DNA of 64,000 bases from Buchnera aphidicola (Tetraneura ulmi) (GCF_964058925.1 NZ_OZ060366.1:348308-412307); one strand, 5' to 3'; positions 32,798 to 42,681 are shown, counted from the first letter of the stretch. Numbers and translations are program-made. The notes: a model not told the origin generated them from the sequence alone.

Positions 32798-35323
32798 TTA
32801 CTCATAAGTATAAATATTTTTTTTTAACATTTTTTTAATCTTAAAAATATAATTTAATGCTTCAATCGGAGAGATTTTTTCTGGAATCAACGATTCTAAA
32901 TTTTTTATAATTTTTAACCTTTTTTTAAGAGCTATTTCGTTTCTTTCTATTTCTTTCATCTTTTTTTTTGCTTCTTTAATAACCAATTTAGGTAATCCAG
33001 CCAATGAAGATACCAATAATCCATAACTTTTATTAGAAACTCCAGATTGAACTTTATATAAAAAAAATGTTTTTTTATTTTTTTTTAAAACTTTAAAAAA
33101 TAAATTTTCAATAGAATTATATTTACTAGATAATTCTGTTATTTTAAAATAATGCGTAGAAAATAAAGTCATACAGTTTATTTTTTCAATTAAATATTTT
33201 ATACACGACCAGGCTAAAGAAAAACCGTCAATTATTGAAGTACCTCTACCTATCTCATCTATTATTACTAAACTATTTTTTGTAGCATTATTTAGTATGC
33301 TAACCATTTCTTTAATTTCAACCATAAAAGTAGATTGTCCATAAGATAAATTATCAGAAGCACCAATCCTAGTAAATATTTTATCAATAATTCCAACAGT
33401 AGCAGACTCTGCAGGAACAAAACTTCCAATCCAGGTTAATATAGAAATTAATGCTATTTGACGCATATACGTACTTTTTCCTCCCATATTAGGACCAGTA
33501 ATAATAAATATTCTCTTATTTTTACAAAATTTAACACTATTTTTAACAAAATTTACTCCAATTATATTTTCTATTACTGGATGTCTTCCATTTTTTATAA
33601 ATAAAATATTTTTATTGGAAACTTTAGGACAAATATAATTTAAAGTTACTGATCGTTCTGATAAATTTGTTAAAACATCTAACTCAGAAATTGCTATATA
33701 TGCTTTTTGCAAATCAACTATATATGGAAGCATATGATCAAATAATTCTTCATATAACATTTTTTCTAAAGCTATTATTCTAATTTCTGATTCTAAAAAT
33801 CTTTTTTGATATTTTTGTAATAAAGGGAAAGTATATCGATTAGAATGTTTAATCGATTGTTTTTTAACATAATATAAAGGGATAATATTTGAATATTTTT
33901 TATTAATTTGAATAAAATAACCAATTAAACTATTAAATCCTATTTTTAAAGATTCTATCCCTAACCTTTTTTTTTCTTCTAATTCAATGTTTTTCAATAA
34001 ACTTTCAGACATGGATTTTAATTTTCTTAATTCGTCTAATTCAGAATTATAATTTTCTGCAATAACACCTCCATGACGTATAGAATTAGAAGGATTATCA
34101 CTTATACATTTTTTTAACAAAAAATATAAATTAGGAAAAAAAGTTATTTTTTTTAATATTTTTTTTAAATTTTCATTTTTAGTTTTTAATAAAATAAAAT
34201 TTATTTTAGGAAACAACTCTATTGAATTTCGTAATAATATAAAATCTCTAGGTAAAGCAATTTTTAAAGAAATTCTTCCTACAATTCTTTCTAAATCTCC
34301 CATTTGAGATAAATATTTTTGTATTTTTAAAAAAATATTTTTTAAATCTGAAATACTACTTTGTCTACTTTTTATTATAGAAATGTCTCTAATTGGAAAA
34401 CAAAGCCATCGTTTTAGCATTCTACTACCCATTTTAGTAGACGTTTTATCTAAAGTAGATAATAAAGAATTATCTCCTGTTCCTAAAACATTTTTTATAA
34501 TTTCTAAATTTTTAATTGTAGAGGAATTTATTTCAATATATTCGTTATCTTTGATAAATTTTATTTTTCTAACGTGTGACATAATAGAATTATTATGCAT
34601 AGATTGAACATATTTAAATAAACAACCTGCTGATTTGAGATTAAAAAATTCATCTTTTATTCCAAATTCTTCTAGTTTTTTTTTTCCAAAATGAATTTTT
34701 AATTGATTTTTTGTAACAAATGAATCAAAATAATAAATAGGCTTAGGATTTAACCCTTTTCTATTTTTCATTATTTTTTTTATATTAGAATTTTCAGGAT
34801 ACAATAATTCATTAGGATTAGTTAATTCAATTTTTGACTGTAAACTTTCAAAATTTTGGCATTCAAAAATTTTAAATCTTCCTGAACTTAAATCTAAAGT
34901 TGAATAAGAAAATCTATCTTTTTCTTGATATAAAGCAGCTAATAAAACATCATTATTTCCATCTAGTAATTCTTCATCTAAAACAGTTCCAGGAGTAATT
35001 ATCCTTACTACTTTTCGTTCTAATATTCCAAATTTTGTAAAAGAATTTTTTATTTGATCGCAAATTACTACTTTTTCCCCATTTTTAATTAACTGTAACA
35101 AATAAAAATTAATATTTGAACAAGGAACTCCAGCCATAGGTATATCATTATCCGAAGAATGACCTCGTTTAGTTAAAGTAATATTCAATAATGAAGATAC
35201 TTTTTTAGCGTCTTCAAAAAATACTTCATAAAAATCCCCCATTTGATAAAAAATAATCATTTTTGGGTATTTTTTTTTAAATAGAAAATACTGTTTCATC
35301 ATAGGAGTACGATAATTTTTCAT
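32798..35323 (-). CDS. mutS: DNA mismatch repair protein MutS
   Basis: MutS recognises mismatches and starts methyl-directed repair with MutL. It has 841 residues (E. coli 853). The mismatch-reading Phe-X-Glu motif is intact in MGDFYEVFF (about 28-36). The ATPase domain has TGPNMGGKSTYMRQ, the Walker B region VIIDEIGRGTS and SLFSTHYF-type TLFSTHYFKITEL. The C-terminus ends like E. coli (ISPIEALNYIFKIKKML). No truncation is seen. It is divergent from dsbA. Confidence 0.96.
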   Translation of the reverse strand: MKNYRTPMMKQYFLFKKKYPKMIIFYQMGDFYEVFFEDAKKVSSLLNITLTKRGHSSDNDIPMAGVPCSNINFYLLQLIKNGEKVVICDQIKNSFTKFGILERKVVRIITPGTVLDEELLDGNNDVLLAALYQEKDRFSYSTLDLSSGRFKIFECQNFESLQSKIELTNPNELLYPENSNIKKIMKNRKGLNPKPIYYFDSFVTKNQLKIHFGKKKLEEFGIKDEFFNLKSAGCLFKYVQSMHNNSIMSHVRKIKFIKDNEYIEINSSTIKNLEIIKNVLGTGDNSLLSTLDKTSTKMGSRMLKRWLCFPIRDISIIKSRQSSISDLKNIFLKIQKYLSQMGDLERIVGRISLKIALPRDFILLRNSIELFPKINFILLKTKNENLKKILKKITFFPNLYFLLKKCISDNPSNSIRHGGVIAENYNSELDELRKLKSMSESLLKNIELEEKKRLGIESLKIGFNSLIGYFIQINKKYSNIIPLYYVKKQSIKHSNRYTFPLLQKYQKRFLESEIRIIALEKMLYEELFDHMLPYIVDLQKAYIAISELDVLTNLSERSVTLNYICPKVSNKNILFIKNGRHPVIENIIGVNFVKNSVKFCKNKRIFIITGPNMGGKSTYMRQIALISILTWIGSFVPAESATVGIIDKIFTRIGASDNLSYGQSTFMVEIKEMVSILNNATKNSLVIIDEIGRGTSIIDGFSLAWSCIKYLIEKINCMTLFSTHYFKITELSSKYNSIENLFFKVLKKNKKTFFLYKVQSGVSNKSYGLLVSSLAGLPKLVIKEAKKKMKEIERNEIALKKRLKIIKNLESLIPEKISPIEALNYIFKIKKMLKKNIYTYE

Positions 35324-35428
35324 TTTAATTTATTATTGTTCAATATATATATACATAAAAAGAAATTAAACTTTATAGTTATAAAAAAAAATATATCTTT
35401 TTTAATAATTACTATATATAGGAAAACT

Positions 35429-36040
35429 ATGAAAAAAATAATTTTTTTTATTATTTTAATATATTCATGTAAAGTAAATTCAGAAACTTTTATAGAAGGA
35501 AAACATTATATTAAACTTCCTCATCGAATAAAAAATGCTACTACTATAACTGAATATTTTTCTTTTAATTGTAGATATTGCTATCAATTAAAAAAAGAAC
35601 TAAATCTCTATTCAAATCTAAATAACAATGTAAAAATAAATTCTTATCATTTAGAATTTTTTAAAAACAAACAAGAAAAAATATTAACTCATATGTGGTC
35701 TATAGCTAAACTTATACATGCAGAAAAAAAAATCATCTTACCAATATTTGAATTCGTGAATAAAAAAAAAAATGAAATAAACTTTAAAACAATAAAAAAA
35801 ATATTTATAAAAAAAACAAAAATTTCAAACAAAGAATACGATAAATTATGGAAGAGTTATTCTGTACTAAATGCTATTTCTGAAAACAAAAAACAAAAAA
35901 AGAAAGTTTATTTGTCCTATGTTCCTCAAATTATTATTAATGGAAAATATTTGATTTTAACAGAATCTCTAAATACTGATTCTATAAAAAATTTTATTTT
36001 AGAATATACTAACATAATTAAATATCTAATAAAAAAATGA
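35429..36040 (+). CDS. dsbA: Thiol:disulfide interchange protein DsbA, CRYC active site
   Basis: DsbA introduces disulfides in periplasmic proteins. From the ATG at 35429 (preceded by GGA) the product has 203 residues (E. coli 208), with a signal peptide KKIIFFIILIYSCKVNS. The thioredoxin fold with helical insertion is recognisable: EYFSFNCRYCYQLKKEL and the cis-Pro region YVPQIIINGKY. The active-site pair is C48-R-Y-C51 instead of the enterobacterial CPHC, which should alter its redox potential. The frame remains open upstream to 35336 without homology. Its stop overlaps the polA start (ATGA). Confidence 0.92.
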   Translation: MKKIIFFIILIYSCKVNSETFIEGKHYIKLPHRIKNATTITEYFSFNCRYCYQLKKELNLYSNLNNNVKINSYHLEFFKNKQEKILTHMWSIAKLIHAEKKIILPIFEFVNKKKNEINFKTIKKIFIKKTKISNKEYDKLWKSYSVLNAISENKKQKKKVYLSYVPQIIINGKYLILTESLNTDSIKNFILEYTNIIKYLIKK

Positions 36041-36918
36041 AAAAATCAAAAATTATAATAATCGACGGTACATATTATTTATATAAATTTTATTATACTT
36101 TCCCTACTTTTAAAAATAAAAAAGAAGAACCTACTGGAGCAATATTTGGATTTATTAATATGCTTTCTAAAATGTTTTTTTTATATAATCCTAAAAACTT
36201 GATTGTTGTTTTTGACTCACCTGCAAAAAATTTTAGAAAAATACTTTTTTCAAAATATAAATCTAATAGAAAAAAAATGCCTTTACCATTACAAAAACAA
36301 ATTTCAAATACAATAAATATTATTAAATATTTAGGAATTCCAGTAGTAGTAATTTCTAAATTCGAAGCAGATGACGTCATTGGAACACTTAGCAAAAAGT
36401 ATGAAAAAAAAAATTATTCAACTTTTATAAGCACTAAAGATAAAGACATGGCTCAATTAGTATCTAAAAAAATAAAAATAATCGACGGAACAAAAAAAAC
36501 AATTCTCGGAATTATAGATATAAAAAAAAAATACGGAGTTTTTCCAAAACAAATATGTGATTTTTTAGGATTAATAGGAGATAAATCAGATAATATACCT
36601 GGAATTAGAGGAATAGGAAAAAAAACAGCAATATTATTATTAGAAAATTTTGATTCTTTAAAAGAAATATATAAAAATATTAAAAAAATATCTAATTTAC
36701 CAATAAAAAGATCAAAAAATATTGAACAAATCATTAAAAATAATAAAAAAAAAGCTTTTCTATCTAAAAAACTTGCTACTATTAATACCAATGTTCCAAT
36801 TAAAATAAAAAAAAAAGAACTAAAGCTAAAAAATATAAATATAAAAAAAATAACTTTATTATTAAAAAAATATGAATTTAAAAATTGGGAAAACATAATT
36901 AATGCATTTTTAAAATAA
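36037..36918 (+). CDS. polA: DNA polymerase I 5'-3' exonuclease domain only
   Basis: This encodes the flap/5' nuclease of Pol I that removes RNA primers. It has 293 residues and ends where the nuclease domain of the 928-residue E. coli enzyme ends. Motifs: IIIDGTYYLYKFYYTFP at the start, VFDSPAKNFRKILFSKYKSN, the acidic centre KFEADDVIGTL, STKDKDMAQLV and the helix-hairpin-helix GDKSDNIPGIRGIGKKTA. An exonuclease-only PolA is known in Buchnera. Here the polymerase part survives downstream as a remnant (37082-38206). Translation is probably coupled to dsbA through a 4-bp overlap. Confidence 0.95.
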   Translation: MKKSKIIIIDGTYYLYKFYYTFPTFKNKKEEPTGAIFGFINMLSKMFFLYNPKNLIVVFDSPAKNFRKILFSKYKSNRKKMPLPLQKQISNTINIIKYLGIPVVVISKFEADDVIGTLSKKYEKKNYSTFISTKDKDMAQLVSKKIKIIDGTKKTILGIIDIKKKYGVFPKQICDFLGLIGDKSDNIPGIRGIGKKTAILLLENFDSLKEIYKNIKKISNLPIKRSKNIEQIIKNNKKKAFLSKKLATINTNVPIKIKKKELKLKNINIKKITLLLKKYEFKNWENIINAFLK

Positions 36919-37081
36919 ATATAGTTTTAAATTAATAAATTAAAGAAAATAAATTTAAAAATTATTTAAAAAAATAAAAATTTTTAACTTATTTTCTATT
37001 TTTAAAAAAAAATCTAAAATAAAATTTTTATCATATAAAAAAATTAACTTTTTTATTAAAAAAAAATAAAAAAATAAAAAA
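36919..37081. other. Short noncoding stretch between polA and its remnant
   Basis: About 160 bp of A/T-rich sequence where the Pol I 3'-5' proofreading domain would be expected. That domain (about 190 residues in E. coli) must be mostly deleted, because recognisable polymerase-domain similarity starts at 37082. Confidence 0.5.
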
Positions 37082-38206
37082 TTTGAAAAAATTAATATTC
37101 TAATTATATTAGTAATTGCTAAAATAGAAATAAAAAAATTCAATAGATAAAAAAAAACTAGAAAAACAACTAAATAAATAAAAAATACTAAATATAAGAA
37201 ATATTATATAAAAATTAGAAAAAGAAAAATTTTATTTTTCTTCAAATAAATAAAATATTTATTAAAAAAAATCGCAATTAAAAAAAAATGAAAAATATCA
37301 ATTCATGAATCAATTTTAAAAAAACTATTTAAAATTAATCCTTTTCTAAAAAATATCTTAAAACATCCAATTTTAAAAAAATAAAATCCAACTATATTAA
37401 AAATTAACAAATTTAATAAATAAAAAAAAAATAAATACTTTTTATTACTGAAATAGTAATAATTAATAAAAAAATTTCTTCTGAATTTCTAAATCTAAAA
37501 AAAATTCCTATAAAAAATAAAGAAGAAAAAAATAAGAAAATTTTTTATTTCAAAAGTAAAGAAAATATATTCTTTCAACTAATTATTCTCAAATTAAATT
37601 AAAAATAACTAAAAATTTATCAAATAACAAAAAAAACTAATTAAAAATTTTAAAAAATTAAAGAATTTCATCTTTTTATATCTTCTAAAACATTTAAAAA
37701 AATAAAAAATATTTTAATAAAAAAATTCTCAAAAACTATAAATTTTTTTAATTTATAAAACTATTAACTTTTGATTATCTATGGAATTAAACACTAGCCT
37801 AAAAAAATTCAAAAAAATATACTTTAAAAAAATAAATAAAATACCTATTTTAAAAAAAAATAATTAAAAAAAAATAAGATACATAAAAACCTTATCTGGA
37901 AGGAAAATTAATATCAAAAACATCAATTCAAAAAATAATTCTATTCAAAAATCAAAAAAAAAACCATAAATCTTCCAGTACAAGGATTAATTTCAAATAT
38001 TCCAAAAATAGAAATAATAAATATTAATCAACTAATTATAAAAAAAATATCCTTTAGAAATAAAAATACTCTTTCAAAAAAACGATGAATTATTTTTTTT
38101 TAAATTAAAAAAAGAGTATATTAAATTAATAAAAAAAATTTATAAAATATTTAAAAATAGTTGGAAATTAAAATTTCCTATTAAAATTAAAGAGAAATGG
38201 AATTAA
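37082..38206 (+). pseudogene. polA: Decayed polymerase domain of DNA polymerase I
   Basis: No long frame is open, but plus-strand translation across frames aligns in order with the E. coli Pol I polymerase domain. At 37082 FEKINILIILVIAKIEIKKF matches FENIEMPLVPVLSRIERNG. Near 37303-37410 come SIHESILKKLFKINPFLKN and KKIKSNYIKN (STSEEVLEELALDYPLPKV...AKLKSTYTDK). Near 37475 KISSEFLNLKKIPIKN matches RLSSTDPNLQNIPVRN. At 37572 ILSTNYSQIKLKI is motif A (VSADYSQIELRI, with the metal Asp now Asn). Near 37760 TINF and IIYGI are motif B (INFGLIYGM). At 37877 RYIKTLSGRK matches YVETLDGRR, at 37963 TINLPVQG matches AINAPMQG, and at 38075 QKNDELFF is motif C (VHDELVF). Its final TAA (38204-38206) directly abuts the engB stop. 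Spacing is nearly collinear; many stops and frame changes rule out function. Confidence 0.88.
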
Positions 38207-38824
38207 TTATTTTAATTTAGCAATATTATTTAAAAAAAAATTATTGATTCTTTTTTTAAGTTCTTTAATATTTTCTTTTTTTTTAGTAGAAATAATAACT
38301 ATATCAATTTTATAAAAAAAACAAGAAATCTGTTTTTTTAAAATTAATAATTGTTTATTTAATAAACATTTTTTTAATTTATCAGATTTAGTTAAAATAA
38401 TAAAAAAACGTTTTTTGTTATTAATTAAATAATTGATCATTAAAAAATCAAGATCACGCAACAAACGTCTAATGTCAACAATAAGTAAAACACCTACTAA
38501 ACAAGTACTATGTTTTAAATATATTCTAATTAAGTTGTTTATGTTTTTTTTATCTTTTTTTGACAATTTAGAATAACCATATCCAGGTAAATCTACTAAA
38601 CGATATCCAGAAAAAATCTCAAAAAAATTAATTGATTTAGTACAACCTAATTTGTTACTAGTTCTAGATAAAAAGTTTTTATTAGATAAAAAATTTATTA
38701 AACTCGATTTTCCAGAATTGGAAAAACCTAAAAAAGCAACTTCTTTCCCATATTTAAACAAATATTTCTTTCCTACATTAACTACACTAGTTAAAAAAAT
38801 AGTATTTTGGTATTTTTTAAACAA
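38207..38824 (-). CDS. engB: Ribosome-biogenesis GTPase EngB (YihA/YsxC)
   Basis: EngB is an essential GTPase for 50S assembly. It has 205 residues (E. coli 210). G1 is GFSNSGKSS, G3 VDLPGYGYSKL and G4 TKSDKLKK. The start is TTG at 38824, seven bases after AGGAG; the product begins MFKKYQNTIFLTS and no in-frame ATG lies nearby. It converges on the polA remnant with zero spacing between stop codons, the same polA-yihA neighbourhood as in E. coli. Confidence 0.94.
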   Translation of the reverse strand: MFKKYQNTIFLTSVVNVGKKYLFKYGKEVAFLGFSNSGKSSLINFLSNKNFLSRTSNKLGCTKSINFFEIFSGYRLVDLPGYGYSKLSKKDKKNINNLIRIYLKHSTCLVGVLLIVDIRRLLRDLDFLMINYLINNKKRFFIILTKSDKLKKCLLNKQLLILKKQISCFFYKIDIVIISTKKKENIKELKKRINNFFLNNIAKLK

Positions 38825-38995
38825 TAAAAAACTCCTAATAAAAAAATAGACTATAATACAATTTAAAAAAACTGATCAATAAGTTTTTTTTTAGTTAATA
38901 ACTATTTATAATATTGTAAAATAATAATACAAAAAAAAACAAAAACAACCTTATTTAATAAAATTTTACTAAAATAAAAAGGATTATTATTAATC

Positions 38996-40819
38996 ATGAA
39001 TCAAAATTTAAGAAATATAGCTATTGTAGCCCATGTAGATCATGGAAAAACAACTTTAATTGATAAATTGCTACAACAAGCTGGTACCTTTAAAGAACAC
39101 GAAGAAAAAAAAGAAAGAATACTAGACTCTAACGAATTAGAAAAAGAAAGAGGAATTACTATTTTATCTAAAAATGCTGCAATTCAATGGAATGGATATC
39201 ATATAAATATTGTAGATACTCCAGGTCACTCTGATTTTGGAGGAGAAGTAGAACGAGTATTGTCTATGGTTGATTCAGTTCTATTAATAGTTGATGCTAC
39301 TGAAGGACCTATGCCTCAAACAAGATTTGTTACTAAAAAAGCTTTTGGATATGGATTAAATCCAATTGTTATAATTAACAAAATTGATAGAGATAATGCT
39401 CGTCCAAATTGGGTTATAGATCAAGTATTCGAACTTTTTATAGAACTTGATGCAAATGAAAAACAATTAGATTTTCCAATTATTTATTGTTCTGCTATTC
39501 AAGGAAATTCTGGAAAAAATCTAGATAAAATAAAAAATAATATGAATGAAATATATGAAACAATTATAAATAATGTTCCAGCACCCAAAAAAAATTATGA
39601 TAAAACACTACAAATGCAAATTTCTCAATTAGATTATGATAATTATCTTGGAATAATTGGAATTGGAAGAATAAAACAAGGAAAAATAAAAAACAACCAA
39701 CAAGTAAACATAGTTAATACTAACGGTTTAATTAAAACTGGAAAAATACAACAAGTATTGAATTATATGGGTTTAAAACGAGTTCCTTGTGATTCTGCAT
39801 TATCAGGATCAATAGTAGCAATTACAGGATTAGAAAAAATTAACATTTCTGATACTATTTGTGAAATAAATACAATAAAACCATTACCAAAATTAAAAAT
39901 AGATAAACCAACAATTAAAATGTATTTTTCAGTAAACAAATCTCCTTTTTCTGGTAGAGAAGGAAAGTACATTACATCTCATCAAATTTATAAAAGATTA
40001 AAAAAAGAAATAATACATAATATTGCTTTAAAAATAGAAAAAACAGAGAATTCTAATACGTTCTGCGTACATGGAAGAGGAGAATTGCATTTATCAATAC
40101 TAATTGAAAACATGCGTAGAGAAGGATTTGAATTAGAAGTTTCTAGACCTAAAGTTATATTTTCAAGAAAAAATGGAGTTCTACAAGAACCGTTTGAAAA
40201 CGTAACTTTAGATATAGAAAACAAACACCAAGGAGTAGTTATGAACTTCATAGGAGAAAAAAAAGGAATACTAAAAAATATGACAATTCATAAAAATGGA
40301 AGAATACGATTAGATTATTTATTATCTAGTAGAACATTAATAGGATTTAGAACAGAATACTTAAATATTACTTCTGGAACTGGTTTATTTTATTCCTCTT
40401 TCAGTCATTATAAAAATGTTAACAACCAAATTGAAATTAAAAATCGAAAAAATGGAGTACTAATAGCAAATAAAACAGGATCCGCTGTTGCATTTTCTTT
40501 ATTTAATTTACAAGAAAGAGGTAAACTACTAATAAACCACGGGGAAAAAATATACGAAGGACAAATAATTGGAATACATAATCGTTCTAATGATTTAACC
40601 GTAAATTGTCTAACTGGTAAAAAGTTAACTAATATGAGAGCCTCTGGTACTGATGAAGCTATTAATTTGATCAATACACAAAAAATGAATCTAGAAAATT
40701 CCTTAAGTTTTATTAACGAAGATGAATTAGTTGAAATCACTCCCAATTCTATTAGAATCAGAAAAAAACAAATAACAGAAAATGAAAGAAGAGTTTCTAA
40801 AAGACAAAAAAAACAATAA
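38996..40819 (+). CDS. typA: Ribosome-binding GTPase TypA/BipA
   Basis: TypA is a translational GTPase of the EF-G family linked to ribosome assembly and stress growth. It has 607 residues, the E. coli length. G1 is AHVDHGKTT near residue 12, G2 RGITI, G3 DTPGHSDFGGEVER and G4 NKIDR; EF-G-like domains III and V and the unique C-terminal domain follow. AAGGAT precedes the ATG at 38996. A good terminator lies directly downstream. Confidence 0.97.
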   Translation: MNQNLRNIAIVAHVDHGKTTLIDKLLQQAGTFKEHEEKKERILDSNELEKERGITILSKNAAIQWNGYHINIVDTPGHSDFGGEVERVLSMVDSVLLIVDATEGPMPQTRFVTKKAFGYGLNPIVIINKIDRDNARPNWVIDQVFELFIELDANEKQLDFPIIYCSAIQGNSGKNLDKIKNNMNEIYETIINNVPAPKKNYDKTLQMQISQLDYDNYLGIIGIGRIKQGKIKNNQQVNIVNTNGLIKTGKIQQVLNYMGLKRVPCDSALSGSIVAITGLEKINISDTICEINTIKPLPKLKIDKPTIKMYFSVNKSPFSGREGKYITSHQIYKRLKKEIIHNIALKIEKTENSNTFCVHGRGELHLSILIENMRREGFELEVSRPKVIFSRKNGVLQEPFENVTLDIENKHQGVVMNFIGEKKGILKNMTIHKNGRIRLDYLLSSRTLIGFRTEYLNITSGTGLFYSSFSHYKNVNNQIEIKNRKNGVLIANKTGSAVAFSLFNLQERGKLLINHGEKIYEGQIIGIHNRSNDLTVNCLTGKKLTNMRASGTDEAINLINTQKMNLENSLSFINEDELVEITPNSIRIRKKQITENERRVSKRQKKQ

Positions 40820-40834
40820 AAAAATTTAAAAATA

Positions 40835-40863
40835 AAATCTTCAATTCTATTGAAGATTTTTTT
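40835..40863. terminator. Bidirectional terminator between typA and gmk
   Basis: Inverted repeat AAATCTTCAAT / ATTGAAGATTT with a 3-nt loop, followed on the plus strand by a T7 run and on the minus strand by TTATTTTT. It sits 15 bases after the typA stop and 30 bases from the gmk end, so it can stop transcription from both. Confidence 0.8.
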
Positions 40864-40893
40864 AAAAAAAAATAATTTTTCTATATATAAAAA

Positions 40894-41538
40894 TTATTTA
40901 TTCAATAATAATTTTTCTTTTAATAACTTTTTAATCAAAAAATCATATTTTTTTTTTTGATAACGAATACATGATCTTTCAGACTGAATAATTAGTTCTA
41001 ATTCCAAAACAGCTAAATTAAAATTATCATTAATAATAACATAATCATATTCTTTATAATGCATTATTTCCGAAATTGACAAATTCATACGATTATAAAT
41101 TACCGAATCACTATCTTGATTTCTATTTCTTAATCTTCTATATAATTCTTTTTTAGATGGTGGAAGCAAAAAAATGCTACAAGTTCTTTCTATAACAGAA
41201 CGAATTTGTTTAGCTCCTTGCCAGTCAATATCCAAAAGAACATGGATTCCATTTGATAAAAATCTATATATATTCTTTTTAGATGTACCATAGTAGTGAT
41301 TAAATACTTTTGCATATTCTAAAAAAAAATTATTTTTTATCATATTATTAAACTGTTTTATAGAAACAAAATAATAATGTTCTCCTTGATGTTCTCCTGG
41401 TCTAATATTCCTAGTAGTATGAGATATTGATACTCTGATATTTAATATTTTTTTTTTTTTTAAAAATTCTTTAATCAAACTAGATTTTCCAGTTCCACTA
41501 GGAGCAGAAATAATAAATAAAATACCTTCTCGATTCAT
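40894..41538 (-). CDS. gmk: Guanylate kinase
   Basis: Gmk phosphorylates GMP to GDP with ATP. It has 214 residues (E. coli 207). The P-loop is SAPSGTGKSSLIKEF near residue 10; the GMP-binding signature is SHTTRNIRPGEHQGEHYYFV, and VLLDIDWQGAKQIR follows at about 95. Nothing unusual apart from the lysine-rich end. Confidence 0.97.
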   Translation of the reverse strand: MNREGILFIISAPSGTGKSSLIKEFLKKKKILNIRVSISHTTRNIRPGEHQGEHYYFVSIKQFNNMIKNNFFLEYAKVFNHYYGTSKKNIYRFLSNGIHVLLDIDWQGAKQIRSVIERTCSIFLLPPSKKELYRRLRNRNQDSDSVIYNRMNLSISEIMHYKEYDYVIINDNFNLAVLELELIIQSERSCIRYQKKKYDFLIKKLLKEKLLLNK

Positions 41539-41585
41539 ATTATTAAATTATTTTAAATTCAAATAAACTTACAGGTTTATTTATT

Positions 41586-42539
41586 TCAAACTACTAAAAA
41601 ATTTTTTTTCAAGTCAAATATATAAATTTCTTTATTTAGTAATATTTTCTTTGTAAATACTGCTTGTATCCAAAGATAACCATCGTATGTTCTAAATGTA
41701 AATAAAACTAAACCAGAATTAAATTTTTTTTCATCAAATTTAATTTTCAAAATAGAATTAACCTTAATTTTATTTTCTGATGAAATTCCTTTTAAACAAT
41801 ATAATCTTTTTGAATTATTTTTATTATAATGAATCCTTGTTACAATTTCTTGACCTAAATAACAACCCTTTTTAACGCTTATACCATTTAATAAATCTAA
41901 ATTAACATCTTGAGGAAAAAATTTCAACATCATATCATAATCAATTATAGGAAACCCAGATTCAATTTCTAAAGAATTCCATTGAACAGAAGAACTAATT
42001 GATAGTTTTTTAATAATCTTTTTTTTAAAAATATTAAAAAAAGATCTATTTGAAATTAATAAAAATCGTTCTATTGGTTTTTTAAACTTAAGAATACTCA
42101 TGAAGTTAAAATGTTCAATCATTTTTTCTTCAGAAAATGTATTAATATAATCTTTTAGTGTTTCTTTTATGTTTTTTCCTATTAAACCAACTAAAATTAA
42201 ATTAATTTCTTCAACGATACTAACATCAGAAAAAATCGAGTATTTTTTAAGTTCTAATATTATTCTTTTTACAACAGATTTTCTAAATATACAAAGAAAA
42301 CCGTTTTTATATCGAAATACTTTACAAATACTCCAAACTTTTCCTTTATTATTACAATATGCGGAAATATAATGTTTCTCAGATTCAAAAGAAGATACAT
42401 CAACTGTCAATTGTGTTTGTAAATATTTTTCACTATCTGGACCACTAATAAATACACAAGACCAATCACTTAAAACAATGAAAGTATCTGGTATCTTTTG
42501 AAAAGAAGAATATACGAATTTTTTTTTAATATTAATCAT
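41586..42539 (-). CDS. ygfZ: Folate-binding Fe-S repair protein YgfZ
   Basis: YgfZ is a tetrahydrofolate-dependent protein related to the glycine-cleavage T protein and needed for the activity of some Fe-S enzymes such as MiaB (encoded at 48324-49649). It has 317 residues (E. coli 326). The family signature KKGCYLGQEIVTRIHY with the key Cys is intact (about residue 228). It is divergent from prfB. Confidence 0.93.
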   Translation of the reverse strand: MINIKKKFVYSSFQKIPDTFIVLSDWSCVFISGPDSEKYLQTQLTVDVSSFESEKHYISAYCNNKGKVWSICKVFRYKNGFLCIFRKSVVKRIILELKKYSIFSDVSIVEEINLILVGLIGKNIKETLKDYINTFSEEKMIEHFNFMSILKFKKPIERFLLISNRSFFNIFKKKIIKKLSISSSVQWNSLEIESGFPIIDYDMMLKFFPQDVNLDLLNGISVKKGCYLGQEIVTRIHYNKNNSKRLYCLKGISSENKIKVNSILKIKFDEKKFNSGLVLFTFRTYDGYLWIQAVFTKKILLNKEIYIFDLKKNFLVV

Positions 42540-42681
42540 AATTAATAATTTCCAATTTTTAAAAAAAAAGCAATTAATATAATTTTTTAATTTTAAAAAA
42601 ATATTTTCTCATTTAAAAAAACACTGATAAAATAAAAAAAGATTAATTAAAAATATAAAAAATAAATATGAGAAAATGATT

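Noticed and set aside
36955-37143. Minus-strand open frame between polA and engB
   Set aside because: It overlaps the start of the polA polymerase remnant on the other strand, has low-complexity Phe/Ile content and no recognisable family.
37151-37430. Repeated short AAATAAATAA-like strings as a possible direct-repeat array
   Set aside because: They are irregular in spacing and explained by A+T-rich decay of lysine/asparagine codons. No spacer-repeat pattern like CRISPR is seen.
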